Positions 22,901 through 32,846 of a stretch of 64,000 bases of DNA are shown here, one piece after another. Within the stretch, counting starts at the first letter, position 1; the number at the start of each line of letters is the position of its first letter. This DNA is from Trichoplusia ni (taxonomy: Eukaryota; Arthropoda; Insecta; Lepidoptera; Noctuidae): positions 62,001-126,000 of the forward strand of contig NW_020800332.1 of NCBI RefSeq assembly GCF_003590095.1, read 5' to 3'. The translations under genes and the position numbers were made by a program. The notes under the pieces are model-generated. The model was not told where the DNA came from. It worked only from the letters and a program-made list of their open reading frames with translations, and did no database searches.

Positions 22901-25900
22901 TGAGACGATACGAGTTATGAGGTCCAATATACTGCCGAGGCACGCAGTTCAGTCGCTCTGGCCAAGGCATAATTAAGTACCTAAAATCGTCATCGTGAAT
23001 AGAAAAAACTCGAATGCATGAAGATGACAGGCTAATCGAAACTAAATCACGACTCCCACCATAAGGTGTTTAATCGATACAAAGCTCCAAATTTCACAAG
23101 CATTCAAATCGCATGCACCATACATGCAGACTCAGGACAAGTATTTGACCTTAAAGATTGTAGAAATATTACTTGGGAAAAGTGGCTGCGGCTATCATCA
23201 TCATCCTAGCCTTTTCTCAACTATCTTGGGGTCGGTTTCCAGTCTAACCGATGCAGCTAACTAAAAGTGCTTTACAGGAGCGACTATCTATCTGACTTCC
23301 CATTCCCAGTTACCTGGGCTACACGATACCCCTTAGTAAGACTGCTTATCAGACTGTCTCTCTTGTGACTACTCGTAACAACTGTCAAGGATGTATAAAT
23401 AACAGCCGGGACCCACAATTTAACGTGCCTTCCGAAACAAGGAGGAGCTTGTCATCATTATACTTCGCACCGTCTAAATCAGCTTTAATTAACTTCCATT
23501 ACATTGTAGACCCTCAGTATGTTTGTAACGTCGTGATCACAGCTTGGTTAGACCGCTGTTATATGCGTTAAACATGCAACGTTCTTGTTTATAAGGAGCG
23601 AAATCCAACTCTTGTATGACATCTGGTTATCTGAAGTGTTATCATAGCGTGTGTAATCTCTACCACTTAAGGAAATCTATTCTGTATAATAGCTTTCGTG
23701 ATGCGAATTTATAATTAGGTACTTATGAATAATTTCGACGGTATTTTGGAATAGTCCATACCAACTTTGAGTTACTCATTCGTAATATAAGGGGATTATA
23801 TCACATTTTTATTTAGATGTACAAAGTTAAACTACATTCCAGCTTTCAGTTATTAGACTTTGGTTAGACACTGTGGTTCATTTTTCAATGGTATCATTTT
23901 TATTGCATACAACTGATTTTGAATGTCAGTTTCCTAAAATGTAGAGCAAAACATCTAAAAACATTACCACTGTCTGTTTATTCGTTTTTTCTTTTTCAAA
24001 TTCAAGGTATCAGACTTCATAGAGCATGTCAACAGTAGTTCCGTGACCGCCAACTTGGATAACGCGGAAGCTCAGTTGGATGCCTTAGTACAAGTGATAT
24101 CGTGCGGCGATAAGATCGGTTGGGCAACGCATAGCCGGAAAATTGTCATCTTGTTGTCTGATGGCTTAATGCATACCGCCGGGGACGGAAAACTAGGTAA
24201 CGTGTCTAATTTTGTTCACAGATACTCTATGGATATAATTCAAATGGAGAAGAAATCGTTTTGTGCATGGAAATTAAAATTTTACTGCCAAAGAACAGGA
24301 GAGACAATACTGAAAAAAATACTTCCTTCGTTTCTTGAACATGTCTATAATAGGTAGTGTCATTCAGCGTTGACTCATCGATCTGTACTTCTTGTTTTCC
24401 TCTTTATTTATTGGAATTGATTACAATTTCCATCACGTAATGACGCATTCGATAAATATTTTTTTATTGACAGAGTGCCACTCATTTTAACATGATTGTT
24501 AAAAAAACATGAATTTCAGGTGGTGCTACTAAAAAGAATGACGAGCAATGCCATTTAGATGAAAGAGGTTATTATTCGGACGCGGCGACTTACGACTATC
24601 CGTCGGTAGCGCAAATGTATAGACTTTTAGACAAGTACAAGGTAAACATTTATTTATTACCCACAATGCCGCTATCTGTTACTACAAAGCCTACAAAACC
24701 GAAAGCTATTGGATTAATGTTCCAACTTATTTTTAGGTTAACGTGATATTCGCGGTGACGGAAAGTGTTAAAAACCATTATGATAGCTTAAATCAGTTAC
24801 TAGAAGATTTCACATATGTTGCCAAGTTAGAGAGCGACAGTTCCAACATTCTGAAACTGGTGAAGACTGGTTACGAAGACATCGTGAGTGTTGTGGACTT
24901 CCATGACGATTCCAGTTCGGGTCCGGTTAAAGTCCGATACTTCACGGATTGTGGAGTAAAGGGCAGACCACTGATTGAAGGAACAAGATGCACTGGAGTG
25001 GAGTACGGCATGACTCTCAACTATGAGGCTCATGTTACGTTGGAAGCATGCTCGGATTTCAAATCGGTAAGTCTAACTTTGCAAAATGTGCAAAAAGCAT
25101 TCTTCAGCATGTGAAGAAGGAGAAGGATAGCGAGTTCGTGTTACAACATTGGCTATTCAGGGTTCCTTACAATTTTCCTTTCAACATTTTCAGTAATAAG
25201 TATCGTATTTTTTCTGTATGGTATAAATATGTCAGAAATATACGCTTATTCTGAAACTAGATTGTACATTAACCATACTGTACAAAAATAATGTTTCTTT
25301 TAGAGTAATTAATTGAAAATTATAATATTTTGTTTTTTAGTCGACGCAAACAATCCGTATCTCTGAAAGCCAGCTTGGTCAGGACGCTCTGACCCTTGAG
25401 GTGGATATCCAGTGCGGCTGTGAGTGCAGCAATTCGGTACAAGAAGTGGTGACTCCAATGTGTCCAGCCAATTCACACCTAGTCTGCGGTGTGTGCCAGT
25501 GTAATAAAGGATGGTAAGTTTGCTTCCTACAATATCTAACTTTCAGAAAAAATCAAATCTCTGTATATTCCAACAACAACAAAAAACGCCCAATTGTATC
25601 AGATGACAATTCGTCACGCGACTTTACCCTGGTACCACCATAATATCGAAAGCTTGCGTATTCTATTTACGTGATGGGTTGAAAAAAAATACACTTGGTT
25701 TAGGGGGCTAGTATTTTCATAGATATGGCGCACATACAAGGGCTATAGGCTTCTCGCTTCCAGTGTAAGTTTTAGAACGCAAGCGTCTAAAATTAGCCAA
25801 CACTTACTAGCCTGAGCAAACTTAGACGATCCTAATTTGTCCAGTCAACTTGCAATCGTCTTTGGTATTTGCCTGCAATAATGTACAGTTTTACTGTTCT

Positions 25901-28900
25901 AGGAATAATGCTAGTAGCTTCCTAGTTCCTTGCTGCCAGTAACGAACTTGTTCTGAGTATTCTAAGCTCTGATGAGTTTGCTTTTCCAATTTGAGATGTT
26001 CGTAGAATTCTTTTTTTTTAATTGTACAACATATAGCTGTATTAGAGGTTAGAAAATATATAACAAAATAGATTTTATACGTCATTTCCACAATAATACC
26101 TTTAGCTAAGTAAGGAACCTATTTCTCGTTTCCAGAACAGATTTTTCTTATATTAATTATCATAAAATGTCCCAACTATAATACTTTCATCTACATCATT
26201 TTTGCCATCATCCTTTCAGGTCGGGTCCACAATGCAACTGTGAGATTGGAGACGAGAATGCGTCAGCTGAGCTGTTGGCGCAGTGTCGGGAACCGAACGC
26301 CACACGCTCGATCCTGTGCTCGGGAGCTGGCGACTGCCTCTGCGGCAAGTGTGAGTGCGACTGGGGGTACAGCGGTCGCTACTGCCAGTGTAAATCCTGT
26401 GAAGTTAGCTCGTAAGTCATTACCAAGAGTTTCAGTCATATATGCGCGCGACGCTGTGTGCGAGCGTTTTAATGATATAAAGCTTTTAATAGTAGGACTA
26501 CTCAATTTCTGGATAACTATAGAAGAAGGACAAAAAGAACAAAGAAGTAGTTTTTATTGTTCCGTACCGAAAGGGCGAAAACGGAATCATATTTCAGAGG
26601 TGCCAAATTGAAAAAAAAAATTGTGAGAATCCTCATTTGTCAGTGTCTCGAGTCCTACCAGCACTTCACCGTTTTTTTTTTATTTTAAACACTCATAACA
26701 AATAGGTTATAATACATTTAGTCCCACACTGCCAAAGTACTTGTAAAATTGACTCGCCGCGCCGTGACGTACACCATGTATAACACATTTGATGATCCAT
26801 CAAAGGATTTTATTGCTCTAACGGCCGCCCATTGATTTTAGTGTGAAGCAACATTAAGCAGAGCAGGAAGTGTTTGGAAGCATTAGCACATATCACGGAA
26901 CATTACTATCGCCACTTAAATTTATTTCTGGATATTGCGGAATCCTGTTTACATATTTCAATTAGAAGCCGCGTCAGATTTCAGTTAGTTAACAGTCTGT
27001 TTATATTTCTACTTTCTGGTTTAAATAATGAACTGTTTAGACTGAAAATATTCCGTAAATATCTAGGCGAAAATGTGGTTATGTTTTTCTTTACTGTATT
27101 AAAATTTTAAAGTATGAATCGTTCACATTTGGTGTTGCATGCGCTATGGAAGGGACGACTTTTATAATTTATTTAAGTTATACCAGCGTTGTGTACCTGT
27201 TTACTGGTGTTTGTACTATCAGTGCTTTTTGTTTTTCAAATTCAGCAATGACTAAGCACTGATGTAAATGTCTAGTTCACCTCTTGTAATGTAATAACTA
27301 CCATATTCCAGATACAACGAGTTAGAGTGTGGCGGTGTGGATCGCGGGGTGTGTGTGTGTGGGCAGTGCGCTTGTGAGGCGGGCTGGGTCGGCGCGGCCT
27401 GCGACTGTCCGCTCTCCAACGACACTTGTAAACCACCTTCAGGAGGAGAGGTCTGCTCCGGAAACGGTGACTGCGTCTGCGGTAAGCTGAGTAGCTTGAT
27501 TTTGAATATCTGGATTTTCGATACCAAATAATAATCCATAAATTTTCACACAACGCCATCTAGTTTAAAACTGAACTATTCATATTATGAGTACTAGACG
27601 ACCGATAAACATACTTATATGTTTCCAAATACATACATATTATGGAATATAACTCTATTAAGAGAAAGTTTCTCAATGATAATTATTACTTTATCTATTT
27701 TCATAAAAATGCTACAAAACCAAAAACATATTTTCACAGTCCTTTATCGTTTCCAGGTAGTTGCGAGTGTACGATAGCACAAGACGGATCGAAGTACATC
27801 GGCAAGTTCTGCGAGACGTGTCCGACTTGCGAGAACCCGCTGTGTATCCACGCCGAGCCGTGTGTCTCCTGTCACTTGAACACCGGCTGCACTGACTCCT
27901 GCACCATCGGGAACGTCAACTATACCGTGATCGAGAGGCTTTCTAATACAGGTGTGCTATAGATAGATAGACCGAATATTCTTTATTGCACAACACATAA
28001 GTGCAGGAGAACTAGTTACATGGTTAAATGGGCGGTCCTTTTTAAAGACTGAAACATAAAAGTAATTTATTTGCGTTCAAATGTAGAGTAGAAACATAAG
28101 AAAAAATGTAGCTATGAGTAGCTAGATGAGTTCATGGGAGCTATTGAGTACTTTTTTAATCTTTATTAATGTTTAAAGGATTTTATTCACATGGATACCT
28201 TCATAAAATAATAAAGCAGAACCGAGTGCAATATATTACTCTATCTAGCCATTAGTATTAAACTCGAACAAAACTTAATTTCTTGCATAGAATTTCAAAG
28301 TTGTAACATCACAAAGAGGCATAGCAAAACCACTGACAGTGACAATGTTTAATGAGAAGTAATAAATGAAAGTGCCTCGTAAGACTAAATTATGGATAAT
28401 TACGAAGCTCTACTTTGCGGTGGCATTATACTTGTGGTTGTTAATGACCGCCATCTTCTCCGCGCTTGTGGTTAGCGGTTACGAGATAAAAGTACGGAAC
28501 TTAATTAGGACTGTTTGATGGTTTAGTTTTAGTGGAGAAAGAGTTGCGGTTAACTCCTTCAAACAAAAGTTTGAATGTCGTTTGTTGAGTTTTTAAACAA
28601 AATCTAATGAAAGGTTTTCTTTTAACTTTTGGCAAAAAATATAGATTACGGCTTGGAATAAGACACATTGTAGCTTTATCTTTTTGAGCGATAACCATCC
28701 TTCGCTGGATTCAGCTAATCCAGGATAATATTTTTGGAGTTAGGGCAAAGGCGTACTGGGTCTTAAAACGAAAAGAGACATCGCGGCACACACAAACGGA
28801 GACTGACACTTATAAAAATCTATTTTCAGAAGACCCCTACTCCAGTGACGTCATGTGCATATTCCGGCAAGAAGAAGGCAGTTTAGAGTGCGAGTACAAA

Positions 28901-29212
28901 TACACGTACTCTCCAGTCCAGTCCGAATCTGGCATCGAAATCAGCATCAGGTCAAAGGAGTGCTACCAACCCACCAGCGCCATGATCATGACCAGTGGCC
29001 TAGTTATTTTCGGCTGTGTTATTGCAGCTGGTCTCATCATAATCTTAGCAGTAAAAAGTGGGCAGATTGTGTCCGATAGGAGAGCTTACGCGAAATTTTT
29101 AAAGGAGGCGCAAGAAAGTAGGCGAAATATGCAAGAATTAAACCCTTTGTATATTTCTCCTATTTCTGAATTCCGTTTACCTGATTCGTTTCCTAGGGAT
29201 AAAAATGATTAG
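13918..29212 (+). CDS. Integrin beta subunit, probably beta-nu type (13 exons)
   Basis: A single-pass adhesion receptor chain that pairs with an alpha subunit. Exons: 13918-13984, 18796-18931, 21688-21845, 22050-22215, 22661-22805, 24007-24196, 24520-24641, 24737-25066, 25341-25513, 26220-26411, 27312-27481, 27757-27951, 28830-29212. All phases agree, giving 808 residues. Order: signal peptide (1-21); Cys-rich PSI domain (about 28-75); beta-I domain with MIDAS Asp145-Thr147-Ser149, ADMIDAS Asp152/153, Asn240/Asp242/Glu245 and Asp276; four integrin EGF-like Cys-rich modules (about 465-640); beta-tail domain; transmembrane helix (about 733-756); cytoplasmic tail with DRRAYAKFLKE and NPLY (786-789). 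Odd points: MIDAS reads DLTWS instead of DxSxS, NLDNAE replaces the usual NxDxPE, and the second NPxY is absent. These suggest the divergent insect beta-nu branch rather than beta-PS; that paralogue call is from memory. Confidence 0.95.
13985..16217 (+). other. Integrin intron 1, 5-prime part
   Basis: AT-rich intron, the longest of the gene (4.8 kb in all). No exon or recognised element in this part. Confidence 0.55.
16218..16445 (-). repeat. Helitron-like element, reverse orientation
   Basis: Begins ACTAGCTGTTGCCCGCGG and ends near ATATATAAGAAGAAG. Contains AATCGGTTCAGCCGTTCTCG, the complement of a phrase in the element at 35-245. Confidence 0.7.
16668..16723. repeat. 56-bp foldback, GTTGTGGAA family, copy 1
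   Basis: GTTGTGGAA at 16668-16676 is exactly complementary to TTCCACAAC at 16715-16723. Inner arms GAGAGCGC and GCGCTGTC also pair. The best-preserved ends of the family. Confidence 0.75.
16825..17116 (-). repeat. Helitron-like element, reverse orientation
   Basis: Starts with AGCTGTTGCCCGCGACTTCG, includes CGATGAATGGTCTATT and AACAAACAAACTCTTCAGC, and ends near TATTAGTATAAAAGTATAG. Same subfamily as 52041-52285 and 56108-56367. Confidence 0.75.
18700..18727. repeat. GTTGTGGAA foldback family, half copy
   Basis: Reads GTTGTGGAAGAGAGACACCG then CTCTACGCG, the left half of the family element. The right half is missing. It lies just upstream of integrin exon 2. Confidence 0.55.
18796..18931 (+). 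CDS. Integrin beta exon 2, PSI domain
   Basis: Follows TGTCTCCAG. Codes AQQMLNKLVCIEHDECGACL then SAASHCRWCADPNY, the C-x-x-C-x-W-C pattern of PSI domains. Ends AG|GTAAGG. Confidence 0.93.
19095..19190 (+). repeat. Truncated copy of the GATGAT-tail repeat
   Basis: Contains GTTCCTCCTTGTTTCGAAAGG and GTCAGTCGGTACAGGTAGTT, matching the copies at 55211 and 40771, then fades. Confidence 0.5.
20565..20616. repeat. GTTGTGGAA foldback family, decayed copy
   Basis: Reads GAGATGGTGCTCTACGCCCT, GTCGAGCC and ends CTTCCACAA. The left terminal GTGGAA is lost. Confidence 0.5.
21688..21845 (+). CDS. Integrin beta exon 3, PSI/hybrid region
   Basis: Codes SLVNTNCSQGFIQRPAKPVW and onward to VIQIQPQRIQLSLKP, which matches the integrin QVSPQRIALRLRP-type strand. 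Ends C|GTAAGC. Confidence 0.93.
21846..22049 (+). other. Integrin intron 3
   Basis: Short AT-rich intron with no element seen. Confidence 0.6.
22050..22215 (+). CDS. Integrin beta exon 4, hybrid to beta-I domain, MIDAS
   Basis: Codes NYPLDLYYLMDLTWSMKDDK, the beta-integrin hallmark around the metal site, with Thr at the middle MIDAS position. Flanked by TTTATAG and GTAAGT. Confidence 0.96.
22216..22660 (+). other. Integrin intron 4
   Basis: AT-rich intron of 445 bases. The phrase GTGTTTCGGTGGTTTTTGTC looks repeat-like but is unassigned. Confidence 0.5.
22661..22805 (+). CDS. Integrin beta exon 5, beta-I domain
   Basis: Codes RLGFGSFAEKPLMPFISTDS, then a Cys-x(6)-Cys specificity loop (CSVEEVAC), and ends HHLSLTNQ in phase 0 before GTAACG. 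Confidence 0.93.
22806..24006 (+). other. Integrin intron 5
   Basis: 1.2 kb intron containing a reverse GATGAT-tail repeat (23192-23450), listed separately. Otherwise AT-rich and empty. Confidence 0.55.
23192..23450 (-). repeat. GATGAT-tail short interspersed repeat, reverse copy
   Basis: Opens ATCATCATCATCCTAGCC, continues TTTTCTCAACTATCTTGGGG and GTCGGTTTCCAGTCTAACC, and closes GTGCCTTCCGAAACAAGG. Exact complement order of the forward copies at 40771 and 55211. The microsatellite-like end is typical of moth interspersed repeats. Confidence 0.75.
24007..24196 (+). CDS. Integrin beta exon 6, beta-I domain
   Basis: Codes VSDFIEHVNSSSVTANLDNA, then CGDKIGWATHSRKIVILLSD. It supplies the SyMBS residues and the second MIDAS Asp (Asp276). 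The donor is G|GTAACG. Confidence 0.94.
24520..24641 (+). CDS. Integrin beta exon 7, beta-I domain
   Basis: Codes NDEQCHLDERGYYSDAATYD then YPSVAQMYRLLDKYK, matching the conserved DG/ECH...DYPS-Q segment of beta integrins. Ends phase 0. Confidence 0.94.
24737..25066 (+). CDS. Integrin beta exon 8, end of beta-I and hybrid domain
   Basis: Codes VNVIFAVTESVKNHYDSLNQ, LESDSSNILKLVKTGYEDI and the return strands of the hybrid domain ending EACSDFKS. Its 330 nt begin and end in phase 0. Confidence 0.95.
25067..25340 (+). other. Integrin intron 8
   Basis: AT-rich intron of 274 bases without recognised elements. Confidence 0.5.
25341..25513 (+). CDS. Integrin beta exon 9, start of EGF modules
   Basis: Codes ALTLEVDIQCGCECSNSVQE, then CPANSHLVCGVCQCNKGW, the CxC-type opening of the first integrin EGF module. 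Ends TG|GTAAGT inside a Trp codon. Confidence 0.94.
25514..26219 (+). other. Integrin intron 9
   Basis: AT-rich intron of 706 bases. No element that I can name. Confidence 0.55.
26220..26411 (+). CDS. Integrin beta exon 10, EGF modules
   Basis: Codes SGPQCNCEIGDENASAELLA, CSGAGDCLCGKCECDWGYSG and YCQC. Completes the first and second EGF modules. Confidence 0.94.
26412..27311 (+). other. Integrin intron 10
   Basis: 900-base intron. TCCGTACCGAAAGGGCGAAA near 26560 is a scrap of a common moth repeat. No exon seen. Confidence 0.5.
27312..27481 (+). CDS. Integrin beta exon 11, EGF modules
   Basis: Codes CGGVDRGVCVCGQCACEAGW, then CDCPLSNDTCKPPSGGEVCS and GNGDCVCG. Phase joins on both sides agree. 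Confidence 0.94.
27548..27612. repeat. Small dispersed repeat with ACAACGCCATCTAGTTT
   Basis: Contains CACAACGCCATCTAGTTT and TTATGAGTACTAGACGACCG. A relative at 42385-42460 has ACAACGGCAGCTAGTCTT and CTATGAGTACTAGA. Two copies suggest a dispersed family. Confidence 0.45.
27757..27951 (+). CDS. Integrin beta exon 12, last EGF module and beta-tail
   Basis: Codes GSCECTIAQDGSKYIGKFCE, TCPTCENPLCIHAEPCVSCH and NTGCTDSC. Ends ACAG|GTGTGC. Confidence 0.93.
27952..28829 (+). other. Integrin intron 12
   Basis: 878-base intron. It opens with GAATATTCTTTATTGCACA, which recurs near 47188 (GAATATTCTTTATTGTACAC), so it is part of a dispersed repeat. Confidence 0.5.
28830..29212 (+). CDS. Integrin beta exon 13, beta-tail, membrane helix, cytoplasmic tail
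   Basis: Codes the end of the beta-tail domain, the helix around MTSGLVIFGCVIAAGLIIIL, then DRRAYAKFLKEAQES and NPLY, ending PRDKND-stop (TAG at 29210-29212). Confidence 0.95.
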
Positions 29213-32200
29213 ATGTTGATTTGTCATTTTTTTCTGTTAAATAACTTTCGATATTGTTACCTACTTAGTGATCTATTGAGTCGATGGTTTTGGCAGTTTA
29301 AGAGTCACAAATTCTTTTTTCTAAGTTAATGGCAGATGTGTTCGCGCTTAAAAGTTCAGGAAGCGTGAACGCGAATTGTATTTTATATTAGTTAGGTTTA
29401 AAAGTATTAGTTAAACAATGAGAATGTTGAGCTGATGTGTGAATAATACTGAGAACATATTTGTATGGTCAGCAACAGGAATCGATAAACACAATTAAGA
29501 CGTGTTGATAGACCCTAAGTACACAATCGAATCCCAAAGTTGATTTTGAGCTATTAGGATACAAAAGTGAAAAAGACCAAAGGGTGATTTCACACCCAGG
29601 AAAAAGATACCAAAGAGGTTCTAAACCTTGTGTACCTCCTTAAAGTTCAATTACGAGTATGACTGCCACTTTGTAATTGTGTTAATCGACATCTCTGTTG
29701 CCAATTAAACTTAGAAAATTATAAGAATGATATTTCAAAAGTTTTGCTTGCTTGGGAAATATTCAGGGTTCTATATAATGTATTTATGTGCGGCATTTTT
29801 ACTTAAGGTAATTTAGAAAATGCTTTTTGCAGTAAGTTTTGAGTAAAACGCAATTTTTGATAGTATTTTGTCTTAAGTGTTACAAAGAAAAGTACAAAAT
29901 AATATAACCAACGTGGCCTTAAAGTTATAAGTACCAATCTTATGCGAACATAAAAGCTTTTTAATCTTTAAACGATTTCGAAAATAACCACCAGTGCCTT
30001 ACCGCCATATTATTTAATAATTATAATTGCATCACAATAAGATTTCTAAGATAATTTAACATAATAATTTAGTTTATCGAAATGTATTTAAAATTGTAAA
30101 AAAAGTACTTAAATTTGACATAATCTAGTTCGGATTACTTTAGTATGATTTTGCTAGTCCGCAGTATTGCATTTTATTAATAGTTTAATTAATGTTTTTT
30201 TTAATATTAAGATGACTACGTCGCGTAGGTAAGTTTAACCTCTTTCGTAAATGGGGCGGTGCATGTTTCCAATACCTGACAACTTAAGACCAAAACGGAC
30301 TGGAATACTAAAAAATCTAAAAACCCACTTTTTTAATGTCATTTGAATACCTCTTCTAGAGTTAGTAGGGGCGTCTTTAATGGTACTGAAAAATCTGAAA
30401 ATCATCGAGTCAAATTGGAAATCTCCTTATTTTTTTAGTCGATTAAAAACGTCAGGTATCTGGGAATTGCATCGCTAAGTGTAAGAACAGTCTCTATCAT
30501 AATGTTATTGTTAACTTTTTTTTACAATTCACGAACATGTCCTTTTCACTCTTTATTTAAAACTTTATTTCTATGTTAAATGAGTAAAAATAGTCACGTC
30601 ACAGTTTGTTGTATAAATGTTTTTTTAACTAAACCAAAAATAAAACACTCGTTAACATTTAAATTGTTTTATTAATTTTTCCGCATTCGTACGTATAAAA
30701 TATTTATAATATTTGTATATTTTTGTATTTATAACAATAAATTGAATGCGATAAGACTTCCACCACAACATATTGGTAATAATTAAGTACGAGAGGTAAC
30801 ACTATTTATCCATAGGGTAAAGGGTACTATTACCGTCTTTAAGTTATTCATTTTGTTTCTTTGTACATGATTCAATTTGATTATATAGTTGATATAATAG
30901 GGAAAAAGGTGTTTTTTTATAGTTCTTGTAGATAAAAAGTGTAATAACGGTACAGTTTACCCTAATGCCCAAACAATATTAGCTGGAAGACTATACAATA
31001 ACTAATATAAAGTATATTTACATAGACTTAAGCATTTATATCCTTTCCGATATTACTCTTAAAATTAAGTAAAAATAATAGCTACATAATAAGAGGTAAA
31101 CTTGTAAGTACAGGGTCCCGTATTTTAAAAATAATATCTCGTGTTAGAGAGGGACAGCGCGATATCGATTTATAGCGCTATCTCTTTTTCTCACGACCCA
31201 GGTAAAGAAAAGTTTTTAATAAGTACATTTTTTTACATCAGTTATTGAAAAATGTATATAATTACTAAAATTAGCGGTAGAAAATATTCTTATTTATAAA
31301 TCACATCCAGTATATTATCTTAATTTAAACTTAGTCTGACTAAGTACCACAGGTGACCGTACAAAACTAATTCTTAAGGAATTTAAAATAACATGTTATA
31401 TACAAAAATGGGGAACCGATTTTTTTTAACGAAATACTTATGGGAGGCTTAGCCGCTTCGTAACGTTACGCGGTACGGCGCCATTTTGTCTGGTTTTTGT
31501 ATCTGTCAGTGACCAGTAGTAGGGAGGCTTCTATTCTCAAGTTAAACAATTTCAATCTTACATAGTTTAAGTTATATTATCGCTTTTGCTGAACGTCCCG
31601 AGAGGCATATGTTTTTTTTTGTATTCTAAAAGCTCTTCATATCTCATCAGCAAAACTAGAGTTTTGTGAATGACCATAGCCAAGGCATAGTTTTAAATAG
31701 AAAATGCTTTTTAATCTGTTTATTTTACCCCTTTAGAAATGGGGTTATAAATGCATACGTATAGTTTAGAAATAAGTTCCGATATGACTTTTAGTTTTTC
31801 TTACTATTTGAGGTTCTTCAAAGTATTCATTGAAACCTTTTGAATCTCAAACATTTTTCATATGACATTTCTAATTGTTATTTAGGATAATCTACAATAT
31901 ATAAATGCGTACCAAAACATCTACTTTTTAAGTCATTTTTAAGGCCTCATAATTTTACAGGAAAGGTAATAAATAGGGGTATAAAAAGCTACCATGAATG
32001 TTGAATATAAGTGCTTTGATGGTCAAGTTACATATGGGCTCTTCAAGGACAATGATGACGGTCATGGTGCCATCGTGGACGTGACAGAGAGTCTACACTA
32101 TACATATCTGCGTCTCATTTACACAATGGCAATAATTCTCGTCAGAGAGCGCACAGCACACCTATTTCAAGAAGCTATTTGAGACTATAGGTATAACTTT

Positions 32201-32662
32201 AGTATTGATTGCCCCTATGAGGTGCATATTGTAACAAGAATAGAAAGGTCTACATACTATATCAAACTACCGTTAAAAACAAATATTACCTTATAAGTCC
32301 AGTCTGAATAAAGCCGTTTGGAAGTCCTCAAAAAATCTCAATCATACATTTAATTGTTGGGTTAAGCTCGATATTTTTCTCTCTAGCTTTGCTCCCCTAG
32401 CCAAGTCACATTTGTACTATTTAATATTTTTTTTAAGAATGGGAGGTCGTAAGTGGCCTGATATTATACCGGTATTCGGCCTTATCCCCAAAACCTAACA
32501 CCCGAAAACCCCACCGAGTATTACACAACACATTTTTGTAGGTCCAAGAGAACTGCTGAAGAATTATTTTTGGCTAGGGGACTAAATCCTTCAAAAATTG
32601 TTTAAAATATACAAAATTCAGTAAGTTGGTAGTGGAGTCATCATAACTAGTGGCAGATGAGG
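29213..32662. other. Integrin 3-prime region and intergenic space to the convergent dehydrogenase
   Basis: AT-rich, 3.4 kb. AATAAA at 30639-30644 is a candidate integrin polyadenylation signal about 1.4 kb after the stop. The integrin (plus) and the dehydrogenase (minus) converge here. No further gene supported; a small foldback is at 31140-31195. Confidence 0.5.
31140..31195. repeat. Imperfect 56-bp foldback
   Basis: CGTGTTAGAGAGGGACAGCGC pairs imperfectly with GCGCTATCTCTTTTTCTCACG. It resembles the size, but not the terminal sequence, of the GTTGTGGAA elements. Confidence 0.5.
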
Positions 32663-32846
32663 TCAGACGTGTCGGTCGTGTCGCGCGGGCGGCAGAAGGG
32701 ACATGGCGCCCGCGCCGCGCTTGGCCGGGGCGGGGGCCGCGGGGGCCGGGGCCGGGGTCGGGGCCGCGCGGGGCCCGGTCGGGACCGGGACCGCGTCGGG
32801 GACCAGGCCGCGGATCAGGTCCGATATGCACGGCCAGGGCACTAAC
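32663..32846 (-). CDS. SDR16C-like dehydrogenase last exon, GC-rich Pro/Ala tail
   Basis: Preceded by CATTCCAG. Completes the split Trp codon, codes LVPWPCISDLIRGLVPDAVP, then a tail rich in Ala, Pro and Arg ending RHDRHV-stop. It is far more GC-rich than its surroundings. The phase match and the hydrophobic segment support it as a real exon; the tail itself has no family counterpart I know. Confidence 0.72.

Noticed and set aside
31994..32182. 62-codon open frame between the integrin and the dehydrogenase
   Set aside because: No recognised domain, no splice context, lies in AT-rich intergenic DNA.
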